Below are positions 1 through 11,600 of a stretch of DNA of 64,000 nt, one piece after another. Position 1 is the first letter of the stretch. Every line of letters starts with the position of its first letter. The stretch lies in the NCBI GenBank assembly GCA_944474755.1, contig OX104123.1, positions 64,349,898 through 64,413,897 of the forward strand. The letters run 5' to 3'. The stretch is from Limnoperna fortunei (Eukaryota; Mollusca; Bivalvia; Mytilida; Modiolidae). The position numbers and the translations under genes were made by a program. The notes under the pieces are model-generated. The model was not told where the DNA came from, ran no database searches, and saw nothing but the letters and a program-made list of their open reading frames with translations.

Positions 1-175
1 GATTGCGGGTTCGAGTCTCATCGAGGCACGGTGCGCTCGACTCCAATCTTAATTGACAAGGATTGCCAGTTTTCCTACCCATGATCGGTGGTTTTCTTCG
101 GTTACTACGGCGTCCTCCCCATTTAAAAACTGGACGCATTTATACATGTGAAAAATCGCTATATATCGCGTTAAA
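1..175 (+). repeat. tRNA-derived SINE, 5' part outside window
   Basis: The left edge starts inside a SINE: a B-box-like GGTTCGAGTCTC is followed by the shared body (CTCGACTCCAATCTTAATT, then GACAAGGATTGCCAGTTTTC and TTAAAAACTGGACGC). The same body recurs at 35012-35260 with its tRNA head. It lies in an intron, or upstream, of the gene whose first visible exon begins at 322. Confidence 0.7.
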
Positions 176-321
176 AATCACTCAAACTAACAAACAAGCA
201 TATCTCTAGCTTTTATATGGTGACAGCACCAACTTTAGAGTAACTGTAATTTTCATCGATATTAGTACATAAAAACCTAATATTTTTATGGATAAAGAAG
301 GTATATTCCTTCTTCTTGTAG

Positions 322-444
322 ACACCCTCTGGAGTCCAGTGTCCTGGTAGAAAGAACACCAAACAGTTACCCACAATGCCAGCTGGCTTCAGTTTTACTT
401 CCGAATTTATCGATAAGACTCGTTATACAATTTCATTCATGCAG
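322..444 (+). CDS. LolA-like gene, first visible exon
   Basis: Acceptor TTCTTCTTGTAG, donor CAG/GTTAGT, 123 bp, phase 0 at both ends. It encodes 41 residues containing QCPGR and MPAGFSFTSEF; a P..FSF..E stretch is usual at the start of this domain. Confidence 0.5.
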
Positions 445-3400
445 GTTAGTATATTCCAAATTGAAGAATGGTTATTTGAGTCGCTTGACGCTAGGTGGCG
501 CCTATATACAGAACTGGTTCAATAATCCTCGGTTTCATAGCAGTTAATTATACAACGCAAAAGCTCGGACAACAGAAATCGACTCAATATAATGTGCTGA
601 AAAATGAGGCAGAAACAATTAAAGTATCGCGATAGAGTTTTTTTATCCAATATTTTGCGCCCAAATTTCATGTGTTGTAGACTATGTTTTGAATGACACA
701 AAAATGTATGATATAGTCAATAAATGAAAAAAGATGTTACGAGAAGCTGTCAGATTGTTAGGAACAACAATTTACTGTACTGTCTTCGTAAAACTGTCCA
801 AATCATCTTCAAATACACTAAATGTTTAAAACAGTACTAAAAATATTTCTATGAAAGTGATTGATTTAAAGCTAATGTAGTTTTTGAGTGCATGTTTGTA
901 TTTGTAATCCAGGAGTTTTATGATTACACCAGTAAGGCAGTCAAGTACAACTTTAGACCACTCCAAATTGAAAACAATCCATTCGGAACAAACACATTGA
1001 GCGAAATTCATGATTTTTCAACAGGTATGGTATGACTATAAACAAAGAATTATTTCTTTTAAAAAACAAAAACAACAGCCCCCCTCTCCCGAAAATTTCA
1101 GCTATATCAGTGCGTTAATTTCTGTTCGGGGGGGGGGGGGAAGAAAAAACCGGTGTACTCGGCGAAAACCCTTTATCTTCTGTAGGAGAACTGGCACTCC
1201 TTGTCAATTAAGATTTGAGTCCAGCGCACCATACCCTCAGTTAGAATCGAACACAACCTGTGTTGACAGAACATGTGATCAATAGCAGATGAACTACCAC
1301 AATCTTTCGACCACGAATGATCGAATTACGACTAAAAAAACGACAGGAATTCAATACCACACAAACATAGTAGATATTTTAGTGAGTTATTTCACTCGTG
1401 CGTTACAATGATACCTAATAAGGATTAACACGAATAATAATTTATGTTTTTTTTTTTATTTTTATCTTAACACCTTTAATTACAATTTACAGCAAATCTT
1501 GTGAGATTCTTATATATTATTACTTAATAATATTTATTTCAACTTTAAGTTGGACTTTGGTTCCTTTTCTTACTTTTGAAGATATAACGGTATATCGCCA
1601 AAAATATTACACCTTTCAATGCTCTATATTTTTATTATTCTATGATTTTTAGTTTATTTGATGTTAAAATAACTTTATTGCACATCTCGTCCAAGAACTG
1701 TATTTATCTGCACTGGCACAAATCGGTAAATGGCGCCATACGTCATATTCATAAATTTTAATTTGACACTATTTAACTGTGAATGAAGCTGTTAATAACT
1801 TTGTTGATGTGAGAAAAAAATCAAACACCATGACGGAAATTCTGAGACAGCAACGATAGGATTTGGCGTCTCTGACTCGGCGAAGTAGATCAGAGCATTA
1901 TTTAATATTAATCTTGTGAGTATAAGATTTTATTATCTTTTAATGTTGCTGTGTTGAGTTCTATATAACTTCTACTAATTATCACACATACGCGTTAATA
2001 AACTACGGTGAATTTATATCGACGACATGGACTTAAGATAATTTTTTTTCAGGAGTTGCTTATATAACAGACACCATGTATGGAAACTGTACAGCCAAGA
2101 AAATCGAACTGACCTTTGATGACAGAAATATAGACCGTAATCACGTGTCTATGAGAAACCCCGCCCAATTTTTTTATTTTGATATCATAAACTACACATA
2201 TGAAGGAGTAGTAAGTATACAATAAATGATTTGAGAAGATACGTCATTTACAAAAAAATAAGTCTTGAACTACATTTAATTATGGCACTTTTATCCAAAT
2301 CTTTCGTTCATTTTTGACAATCTGGTTTCCGAAAGTGGTTCGGTTAGCATCATTTATCGAAAAACATATTCTTTTCAAAACGTCTGCTGAAAGTAATTTG
2401 AACCAATCGTATGAAAGAATTTCGTAATATGGAAATCATATAAGAATTTTATATGCGTAGCTATGGCAAACAATATTTCCAATACACACGGACACTTATG
2501 TAATCGATAATTGATTGCCAAGTTATCTTAGGTTCTAGTTTGGACGGTGTGACCTTAATACAATAAAGCGGATTAATTCAAATTAGAACGAAGATCGATC
2601 GTTATTATGTGTCCGACATTTGAACAGTCTTGCAGTGTAAATTTACTCTAATGTTATACAGCATACAGATCCTAAACACAATACACGTGTTCTAGTATAA
2701 ACTTAAGCATCAGTGTTACAGCCTAATACCACACTGAAGGCTTGTCGGCACACACTAACACACCGTTTGTTTGCCTCAGCATGGCATTTGATACACAGTT
2801 ATAAAATTAGCCCTCTACCTTTATTTCATTGTTTTTCGTTTGTTTCTTAGAGTACGAACCATGTTAAGTTCCCAATTATCTATGTACAAAAACGTCGGAG
2901 CCTCAAACAAACTTCTCAAGTCTAACTCGTTATCTACATCGTTTGGACGTTACTAATAAAAAGAAATATTACCCAGAGATCCCTCACAATATCTGAAACA
3001 TATTGAAACCTAAGGCGTTGTTTTAGAAGCAGAAAGTAGTTTATTCGGATTAAGAGTGAAGAACCTCTCCAAGAAATCGTTCATTGTTTGATTATATTCT
3101 GCTCCCGGGGAGTAGCTTGATGGAAGACTAGGTGTTGGTCAAGGGAAAGATAAAGTACATATATTACCAAAAGACGTGTGTAGTTTTGATCGATATTCAA
3201 TATTCTTAACTACATAAAGACACTGAAAACTCATCAATATTTACTTTCATCAACAACATTTCTTAATACCCTTGACACTTGAAGGCCTTTATAGAGCCTT
3301 TCGTTAACGTAAATGCCGATTATCCATACACATTAAAAATAATGTAGTTGCTAAGGTGGGAACAAAATAATGAATTTATTTTACAGAAATCTATACGAAA

Positions 3401-6400
3401 TATAGACTGTGACAGTTGGGTAGGAATACGGGCAAATTGGCCGACTGACGGTGTCAACTCAACATGGATGTGGTACTTCGCAACAGTAAGTATGAGTTGA
3501 GTGGTGTCATAACAAAACCACGATGAGCTGATGTAGATCGAATGTTTAGTTAAGAAGTTAAAAACCTAAAATTGCGATATATTTACATTTAATAACCTCC
3601 ACAAAGCTGACAAAAATTTGATTACATAATTTATTTATTTTCAGAATATAAGTATTAAGTTTTATAACGTTTTTTGTGTGTATAATTTTCAGTCTGACTG
3701 GGTTCAAGTGAACACAGGAACGGAGCAGAGCGGAACACCAATAAGGCTTACTATTGATTCTTCAGACGTAAGTCATTTTATTTATGTGATTGATAATTTG
3801 TGCGCCAACAAACTATAATACCAAAAGTTGCTCTATCCTGTTTGGGATCATAGATTTCTGTTTTGTTTGATTATTTATTTGAATGTGGTCAGCAATATTT
3901 CAGCTATACTGTGGTGTCCAGTTTTTATTTGGTGAGGAAACGAGAAAACCCGAATTTATGTAGCCGACTTCAATTTTTATATAAATTTTGCAATTGGGTG
4001 CATTACAACTTGAACCGTGAGTGCATTTGTGTCATGTCTTAATTCGATACTTAACTTGCAATTGCTTGTTTGTTAAATTGGTGTTTGATGGCACTTTCAA
4101 CAGTTTTCCAGCAATCATTATCAATTGAGATTAGAGTCGAACAAGCCCCGTGCGCAGTGAGACTCTAATACACATCATCAAAGTTGACAGCCACGTGGTC
4201 AATAGTACATAACTAAAACTGATACAAAATATCTTATTTATTTTTGTCTTATCCGGCGATTTTCATTTATATTAGTTTCGTGATCAAAATAGGAATCTGG
4301 AGAACGAGGTTAGCAACTATGACCTTCTTAAAAAAATTACAATGTCAGCTCGAGTTGAGGTCGTTTTCACATTCTTCGAAGTCGGCCATTTAATAATTTG
4401 TTAAATATATTTGTACTTTTTGCTGTTTACCCAGTAGCTGACATGTTCACTAAAGTTCTATTTCTTATTAGACCGACCCTTTGTTATCGTTCATTATGCA
4501 GCATATTAGCGTCACAAGAAGATTATGGTAGAATATGGAAAAAACTTAATTTGCAGATAAATGTCCACTGCAACGTAACCATATGACGAGTTAGTTAAAG
4601 ACTGTGAATTTGCCTTTTGCAGCTACATGGTCTCGGCTCTTTTGAATCTTTAAAAGGTGTTTTTATCGTGCATAGAGAGTATACAAACATGATACCCTTT
4701 GCAGTCTTTTACCATATGCAGAAAAAACACCGACAACAGGTTGTCATCCTTATACGTCGACGCGCTGGACTGTCCAATTGGTCGAAAAAAGAATCGTAGA
4801 ATTTATCTGTACTTTATGTTTGGTTATTTGGGGATTTTTGTCAAAGAGAATTCTACGATTATCGATGATTTTAAAGTGAGAACATTGTCTTCTAGATAAA
4901 TTGCATTTTATTTTTTTAGGCTGGCCTACACTATGAATATAATATATATAATTTTGTGAAGGATAAACCAGACATACTTGATTTTGACATTAGTGCATGT
5001 TACTTAACGAGGAGTCGTAGAAAATTCCAACTTAATTTCCCAGGTAAGGTGATCTATACGATTTTTAGGACTGAATAAATGATCACGTGACTCTCTAGAA
5101 AGTTAGTTAGTTCATAATGGTTATATTGATTATTTAACGTCCAGCAAGCAATATTTGAGCCGTATTCAGGACGTGATTATAAAATGTGATACAATGTGAT
5201 CGTTTAAAATAACGTCAGCAGATATGCAGATAAAATGAAATTAACACAATAAAAATTATGATATAACTTGACAGTATGGTAAATTGTACCTATTTACTAA
5301 TTGCTTGTAAAATCACTGTATATGCGTGTCACCAGTGATAGTTGCAAATAAATATTATGTTCGAATATTGGTCATGTCAACAAACTTGGGCCTCGGTTGG
5401 TTTATTTTTAAACCGTAACTCTATGATCATGGCATGACTAAGGCGAAACCTAGTAAATACCAATTCATCCAATTGGCAATTGGTCTAGCTGAAACTTCGA
5501 AAATTATAATTAACTGTATGAGATATAAGCTCTAAGGCACACAACAATTGTATATGTAAAAGCTTAGTTTTATAAAGTTTACTCCTTGTTTAAAAATACT
5601 TGTCAGAAGTGCATCATATAATTATACATAGATTGCATTTTTCCTATCCTCAGAAGTACGTCTCGGTATAATATGGGTGTTTTAAGACATGCCGTAAATA
5701 AGTATTCCATTAAAAACCTTAATGCGTCTTACTCTTTGAAATTTAAATACAGTATAAATCAATGACAGCATGCGGTTTACGAACAAGCGCCTAATGCATG
5801 TATATTACAGTATTTGAAATGACTCTTAATGGTTTCACAAACGCAAGACTGAGGCATAAATATGATAGCCATCATGTACGTTTCGCAAACCCGATTCTTA
5901 TAACCAAGTAAGATCGAGTTTTTCATCAAGGCTAGACATCTACAAAAGAGGTCTTTATCGCGTTACAAGAATAGCACACAACAAACATTTTACATACTGT
6001 TTCATAAGGGTTTGAATATTAACCACTTTGGAATATTCCAGGTGACTATGCAGGAGTAATAAGCAGCAATATGAAAATATTTAAATATTTCATATTAATA
6101 TCACTCACGAAACAGTTGCAAGTTTCCGCTCTAAGAGTTTCAAATATTCAGGTAAATAAATCTTGATTTCTGCTTCTTAAGGTTCTGCTAGTTTACCACA
6201 TTCTTGCGCGAGCATCTATAAATGCACTTTTGTGTTTTTACTGTTAAAGTTAAACATGGCAAGGTTAAAGACAATATAGTATCGAGTTGAGATATTTCAA
6301 GATGGATTTTGTTATGTTTTATTCATGTGATATTGGTTCCGTGCAAAATAGAACATATGTTCCGAATATTGAAAAAACGTAATCCGAATAGGGTCCGAGA

Positions 6401-8664
6401 CGTGGTAGAGGTTTGATACATGGTATGTGATGCAGGTGTACAACCCACATAAATAATTATAGAATATTTACGTTTTTTAAAACACATATTTACGTCTCTG
6501 TTTTATCGAATTACGACATCATCGAGTCTCAAAAACCGTAAACGATCTGTTTATCGCTGTTTAGTAAAATTGTATTCTCTTTATTTACTCAACGACGTTT
6601 TGACAGTAAGTTAATTTTAACGTATAAAATTTAGACTATGCAATTTAATATTTTTTATCTATGCGATGAATCATCAAAACCATTGATAGTCTGATCTACA
6701 CATCAACGGGAATGTTACTCTGGCTGCTTAAAACGGAATCCTGCAATAATAATCTCAAAATCTACTCGAACCACCTGGAATATTGATAATCTAATAGAAA
6801 ATTCCGGAAATGCTGCATACCAAATTACTGATTTATTTCAATATAATCATGAACAATCATACATATGCCACATTTTGTATTTTAGGTCTTTATAGATCAA
6901 GATGTCATTGTGACTTTTCAACTTTTGGATGTGGCACCAATAGTTGGCGATGTGCAAAATGCTGTGCAAGAGACACCATTGGCTACTGCAGCTAACACTC
7001 TAATAAGTCTCATTCAACAGAACAGGTTCTTTGTGTCATTAAACGATCCTGCCTTTAAAAATGTAAATATCCTTTTCGCTTAATCGCTCAAACCTCGGCC
7101 ACGCACTCTCATTATGACACATTAATATGATTTCCGTAAAAGACGATTCCTGATTTTTTATTGCTCCATATTTTATTTTGTGTTTGGATGAACAATAAAT
7201 AAACCATGAACACAACAAAAATAAGATATCTGTTGAACAGATAATCATTTATTCCCGCCTTAGACACAAGCATTCTTTAATATTTTTTCAAATGTGAGGA
7301 TCCAATCAACTTAATTGGACGGACTTCGTCTTACTCCACTTCATGAGCTTATTTGTAGATAACAGGTTTGTAGTTAGTTGATATTTACTGTAAAAAATCT
7401 GCAAAACTGAGTCTGTCAATGACACGAATGCGACTTGCGTTTAAAAAACAGCTCATTGGATGTCAGGATACAGTGCATATAGAAAACGCTAACTTTCGTT
7501 AACATGTGTTTAATATTATGTTTGCATGTTTCATTGTTTCTGTCTGTATTTCACTTAGTTAGGTCTACCTTTTTAATGCTTTTATAAAATTAATTGCAGC
7601 TGGTTGGTATAACCCCAAAACAGACAGGGTTTGTAGAAACAACTTACCTCGTACAAAATACAACTATGTCAACTGACACCGGAAACGGACCAGGTAAACA
7701 CACTTTCTTACAAAACCATATTAAGAAAAAATGTTTAAACTGGAAACAGATAATAGCTTGCCCAGTACCTTATTAGCATTTTGATAAACTGACGTCTGCT
7801 AACTGGATCGTTATAAAAAAATATCAGTCAATCAATTAGTTTACGTTAGTACATTTTGTTCTCGTAAATTGCATTGTACAAATATCAATATTAGCACGAC
7901 ACACATATAACGTATTAATAAATATCGAATTTAGACAGTAAATGCAAAAGCGACACATAGAATAATAATAACAAAATATTTGTCAACTTTCAAAATACAT
8001 AGACGATAACATAAAAAACTAAATTAAAGAAAAATTGTTTGGGATGAAATAGATATGACGTACAATTGTGTTACTTATACATACCTAAAAAACTAAATCA
8101 AAGAAAAAATGTTTGGGATGAAATAGATATGACGTACAATTGTGTTACTTATATATACCTTAAAAAAACTAAATTAAAGAAAAATTGTTTGGGATGAAAT
8201 AGATATGACGTACAATTGTCTTACTTATACATACCTATGTGTGAGCATTTTATGTCTAGATTCATGAATCACCGGTTAGGCATACTATTGGGCAACATGT
8301 GCTCAACTCAAACCTTAACTACCTGGCCTTTCAGGTTTTCTTTCCGCAGGCCTAAGACTCTCGTTGGTGTTTAGAACATCGGGCATATAATATTCGATTC
8401 CATTCTTAATAGACAAAATGAGGGTGGGGATATCATCGGGCATTGCAGACCAACATCCGAATAAAATGTAAACACAATGATTTTGAGATAAATTTCTGAA
8501 AGCGACGTACAACTTTAAAACAAAGTACTGTGCTACAAATTTTCAAGAAACGTACTGAAATTATAATTATTCTTTTTACAGGTACCATGGCAGCAGTGGG
8601 CGTGGTCATGCCAATTGTAGGTGGAGCCTTGGGAGGATTATTTTCCTATTTCTTTTTTAAATGA
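322..8664 (+). CDS. LolA-like-domain, single-pass membrane protein; 10 exons, 5' end missing
   Basis: Ten exons join in consistent phase with AG/GT borders: 322-444, 913-1024, 2053-2210, 3387-3485, 3693-3767, 4920-5043, 6042-6151, 6886-7062, 7600-7693 and 8582-8664, giving about 385 residues and a TGA stop. No signal peptide is visible, so a 5' exon probably lies outside the window. The order of motifs (EFYDY; EIHDFSTGVAYI; NIDCDSWVGI with WYF; a paired short sheet exon; HYEYNIYNF..P..LDFDISACY; FPGDY) matches what I recall of the LolA-like extracellular domain proteins of molluscs and other invertebrates. The last exon encodes a hydrophobic segment rich in G (GVVMPIVGGALGGLFSYFFF) ending in a single K, a plausible membrane anchor. 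No biochemical role is established for the family that I can name. The exon chain is well supported by phase; the family name is from memory of the pattern and is the weaker part. Confidence 0.6.
913..1024 (+). CDS. LolA-like gene exon
   Basis: Acceptor AATCCAG, donor ACAG/GTATGG, 112 bp, leaving phase 1. It encodes EFYDYTSKAVKYNF and, at the end, SEIHDFSTG. The split glycine codon is completed by the exon at 2053. Confidence 0.6.
1090..1300 (-). repeat. SINE insertion with poly-G run
   Basis: The reverse complement reads as the SINE described at 35012: TCAACACAGGTTGTGTTCGA, then CTTAATTGACAAGGAGTGCC, then the tail. A run of 13 G lies at 1128-1140. The open frame across 1010-1285 is this insertion, not a gene; it sits in the intron between exons 913-1024 and 2053-2210. 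Confidence 0.7.
2053..2210 (+). CDS. LolA-like gene exon
   Basis: Acceptor TTTTTTTTCAG, donor GTA/GTAAGT. 158 bp enter at phase 1 and leave at phase 0. It encodes VAYITDTMYGNCTAKKIEL and, near the end, FFYFDIINYTYEGV. The Cys and the NYT and NCT sequons suit an extracellular domain. Confidence 0.65.
3387..3485 (+). CDS. LolA-like gene exon
   Basis: Acceptor TTATTTTACAG, donor ACA/GTAAGT; 99 bp, phase 0/0. It encodes NIDCDSWVGIRANW and NSTWMWYFAT. A Cys-x-x-Trp motif followed by an aromatic YYF-like strand is the part most typical of the family. Confidence 0.65.
3693..3767 (+). CDS. LolA-like gene exon
   Basis: Acceptor TATAATTTTCAG, donor GAC/GTAAGT; 75 bp, phase 0/0. It encodes SDWVQVNTGTEQSGTPIRL and then TIDSSD, a short beta-strand pair. 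Confidence 0.6.
3886..4205 (-). repeat. Degenerate SINE remnants
   Basis: Two pieces resemble the antisense SINE: a tail at about 3886-3960 (TTTCAGCTATA, CCAGTTTTTATTTGGTGAGG) and a body/head at 4060-4205 (GTTTGATGGCACTTTCAACA, CGTGCGCAGTGAGACTCTAA, ACGTGGTCAATAG). Both are strongly diverged. Confidence 0.5.
4920..5043 (+). CDS. LolA-like gene exon
   Basis: Acceptor TTTTTTTAG, donor CAG/GTAAGG; 124 bp, leaving phase 1. It encodes AGLHYEYNIYNFVKD and LDFDISACYLTRS, ending in NFP(G). FD.S.CY is a characteristic stretch. Confidence 0.65.
6042..6151 (+). CDS. LolA-like gene exon
   Basis: Acceptor GAATATTCCAG, donor CAG/GTAAAT; 110 bp completing the split Gly codon. It encodes (G)DYAGVISSNMKIFKYF and ends RVSNIQ. 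Confidence 0.55.
6460..6580. repeat. Short repeat shared with 22145-22275
   Basis: The stretch around CGTAAACGATCTGTTTATCG matches CGTAAGTAATCTGTTTATCG near 22240, including the flanking TTACGTTTT...ATCGAG arms. The repeat looks like a small inverted-repeat element. This copy is more degraded. Confidence 0.4.
6886..7062 (+). CDS. LolA-like gene exon
   Basis: Acceptor TTTGTATTTTAG, donor AAT/GTAAAT; 177 bp, phase 0/0, the longest exon. It encodes VFIDQDVIVTFQLLDVAPIV, then an amphipathic ATAANTLISLIQQN helix. Confidence 0.6.
7600..7693 (+). CDS. LolA-like gene exon
   Basis: Acceptor TTAATTGCAG, donor CCAG/GTAAAC; 94 bp, leaving phase 1. It encodes LVGITPKQTGFVETTYLV and then a T/S/G-rich juxtamembrane stretch. 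Confidence 0.6.
8012..8236. repeat. Three tandem copies of a 75-bp unit
   Basis: Three near-identical copies (about 8012-8086, 8087-8160, 8161-8236) share AAATTGTTTGGGATGAAATA and GACGTACAATTGTGTTACTT with few differences. They lie in the last intron of the LolA-like gene. Confidence 0.85.
8582..8664 (+). CDS. LolA-like gene, terminal exon with membrane anchor
   Basis: Acceptor TTTTTACAG. 83 bp complete the split Gly and end at TGA 8662-8664. It encodes a hydrophobic, Gly-rich helix (GVVMPIVGGALGGLFSYFFF) followed by K. An AATAAA lies near 8866, consistent with a 3' UTR of about 200 bp. Confidence 0.65.
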
Positions 8665-11600
8665 ACAAAATCTCATTTACATTATAACAATATAGTATTT
8701 CGTATTAGTATTATTCACGTATTTAAATATTAACTCTGTCTCGATACTTACTGTGGCGTCATTGTAATATCTGGCAGTGATTATTAATGTGAACTAACCA
8801 TTAAAACCACGTAGGACAAACAAATTTAATATTTGCGATGTTTAAACGAAGGATGTCACAATCAACAATAAAAACTAATGACATCAAAATTGCAGTTACA
8901 TTACGAAAGGTGCCATAAACTTTAAAAAGAAATATTTAGACTGATATAAATTTCCAAAACGGCTACAGCAATTTCAAGCCTGTTCAAATAAAATACTATT
9001 ATAAAAAAGACTCAGTGTTAAGTTCGTTGACACACCTTTCTAAGGTACATACGATAAAGGTGATACTAATATCTATATGTTAGATCGTTTATTATGTGAC
9101 AACATTGTTTTCCGAACGATAGTTAAATTTTATATTTCAACATAAATTAATACACCTATTTTTATGTTATTGTTTGCCTTTATAGCTCGTCTGACTAAAG
9201 GTGATATATTACAATCAGTTGTCGTCGTTTCGTCGTTAAGGCTTTATTTCACACTTGTCTGGTGAAACATGGTTGGCCGAGAAAGCTCGTTTTGAAAGAA
9301 TTATCTTATCCTGGGATGTCTTCTACTTATTTCTGAGGTACACATACATGACCGCTGAACAATCCTTGTTTTCGCCTTGAAAACTACGAATTTAAACAAT
9401 TTTACTTCGGAATCCATTAGAGCTGTGACTGGATACAATACAATTCTGCCGTGACAAATCCTTGTGTCCGGGTTTCTGAAGTTAAAAAATATATAAGTAT
9501 GAAAACACAAGACCAAAGGTGTATGTACTGCAACATTGCATGATGAATTATAGATGATCATTTATAAATGTTGACATTTATTTTATTTAAACATTGACTA
9601 ATAAGAGGGCAAGATTTCTTAGTTGATGGACAATACACAAAAAGTCTCTAAACATTTAAGGCCCAATTAAGCGACATTTCTGAAGTAATAATGCATTTGA
9701 TTTCATTCTACGAATTGCAGCCAATAAACAATTCATTCTTTACAAAATTTTGACGTATTTTAGTAAGGATTTATTTCGTGACAAGTGAAAACTGCTTACG
9801 CGTATGGTCCAGATTACGCTCCTTTTGTAGATCAAGAAATGCATAAATTGCATTAAACACAAATATTTTTCAATGTTTATTTAGCTTTTTGTAATACGGC
9901 GAATTTTTCATTTTGATAGAGCAATTTTCTATAGTAAACTTTTACCTAAATTTCAACGGAAGTGTATGTTTGGAAGAGTAGATTGTTGTCTATTCGAAAT
10001 CCTTCGGGTAATGTTGTTTGAGGTTGGGGCGAGAAAAGTTTAGGAAACAACGCTAGGTCCCTTAAGAAACTCAAATGGTTGACTTTCTATTTGATATTCC
10101 CATAGCAAATGTCAAGGACAAAACCTATGTTCAGAACATATATCCCTCTCGAGTTACGGTTTGTGTTTTGAACAGTCGTCAAATTTCCAAGCACCATAAC
10201 TCCTATTAGAACTCGTCAAATATTTTGCTAATATATGCTTACTTTGTCTTTTACTATTCCGTAACAATTCCACTCTTCAGTGGAAAAAAAGCAATGTCTC
10301 CACATTAAAAACGAACACAAATATGTATGTGCTAATAACGGGAATGAGTTTTTACACGGTTCATTATGTACTGATCCAAAAATATATCGTTGCTATGGAC
10401 TTCTTAAAAGCGCAAGTGACCTCTCGGTAATGATATAAAAACATGTTTCAAGCAATGTTTTCCTAAATTCAAAAATATATGGTTGCTTGGCACTTTTGTA
10501 AAATAATTGAATCTGACCTTTATATTATTTACAAGTCTTTATTACTAATGCATTTATAATTAAGCGTATTTAGTTGTACCTCAATAGCTATGGTAGTTCT
10601 GCACTTGACAAAACAAAAGAAAGAACACGACCAAATTGCGACATGATAATTTTGTTTTATTATTACACTTTTTATCTATCTATCTTTTCCTTCTTAAAAT
10701 TGTTTCACTAAAACGTTGCACAATTGTCTCATCAAGCGCATCAGAGCTAGTGCTAGAGATTACTCCGTAATTAAAAATGTTGTGATGTTAAAGAACGAAC
10801 GTTTAATAGTCTATGTCTGTCTGATACTTATAATGAAAGCTCTATTGGATATGTCACCTACCTTTTTACATTATTTTGAAAAAGTGAAGAAAAGAAAAAG
10901 AATAAAAAAGAACAGCCAATTATTCAATGAACAATAACAACGTATTGTCGGGGTCTAATCGTTCAATCTTTTGGGTATTTGCGTCAAGGGCCGGAAAGTG
11001 ACCTCGGATTTAAAGATTCGCCATTCGTAATATTTGCAGTCAGGATCAACGAATTTATTAAGTCTTAGTGTCGATTGAGACATTTTGGCTTATTAGTTTG
11101 ACTGGTTTTTTCAGGGGAGGTTTTGCTCTCTGTTAGTTTAGATTAAGCAAATTTTTGTTTTAAATGAATGATTTTTAGTTGTGTTAAAACATTATCTGTA
11201 TAGGTTTAATAATTAAAAGTCATTTGCACAGTAAAACTATGTTGCTATGTAAACAAGAATTACCCTATCACACTCAGACTTATTTTTAGCCCATATTAAT
11301 ACATTTACCTTTAATGTAACGTTACAAAACGTAGGTGGAAATATCCGAGGTGATCCGGTCGCCATGTGTAAAGCCTAAGTTGAACCATTTTACAACTATT
11401 TATATTAGCTAAAGTGACTCAAACACAGACATATTACAATTTTAAAACTCCTGATCTTACATCGATTCGGCTAATGAAAATAATTGGAAAATTGGCTGTA
11501 AAACTAGAGCTAATTCTGCAAAATTTAATGCAGATGATAGCTTTTATTTCAAATAAATGCCAATCAAACAAACTATTTGACAACTAACTCATCTACAATG

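Noticed and set aside
1010..1285. 91-codon open frame beginning with an apparent VWYDYKQR motif
   Set aside because: It resembled the YDY motif of the LolA-like family. The proper exon with that motif is 913-1024, whose donor lies at 1025; the rest of this frame is antisense SINE with a poly-G run.
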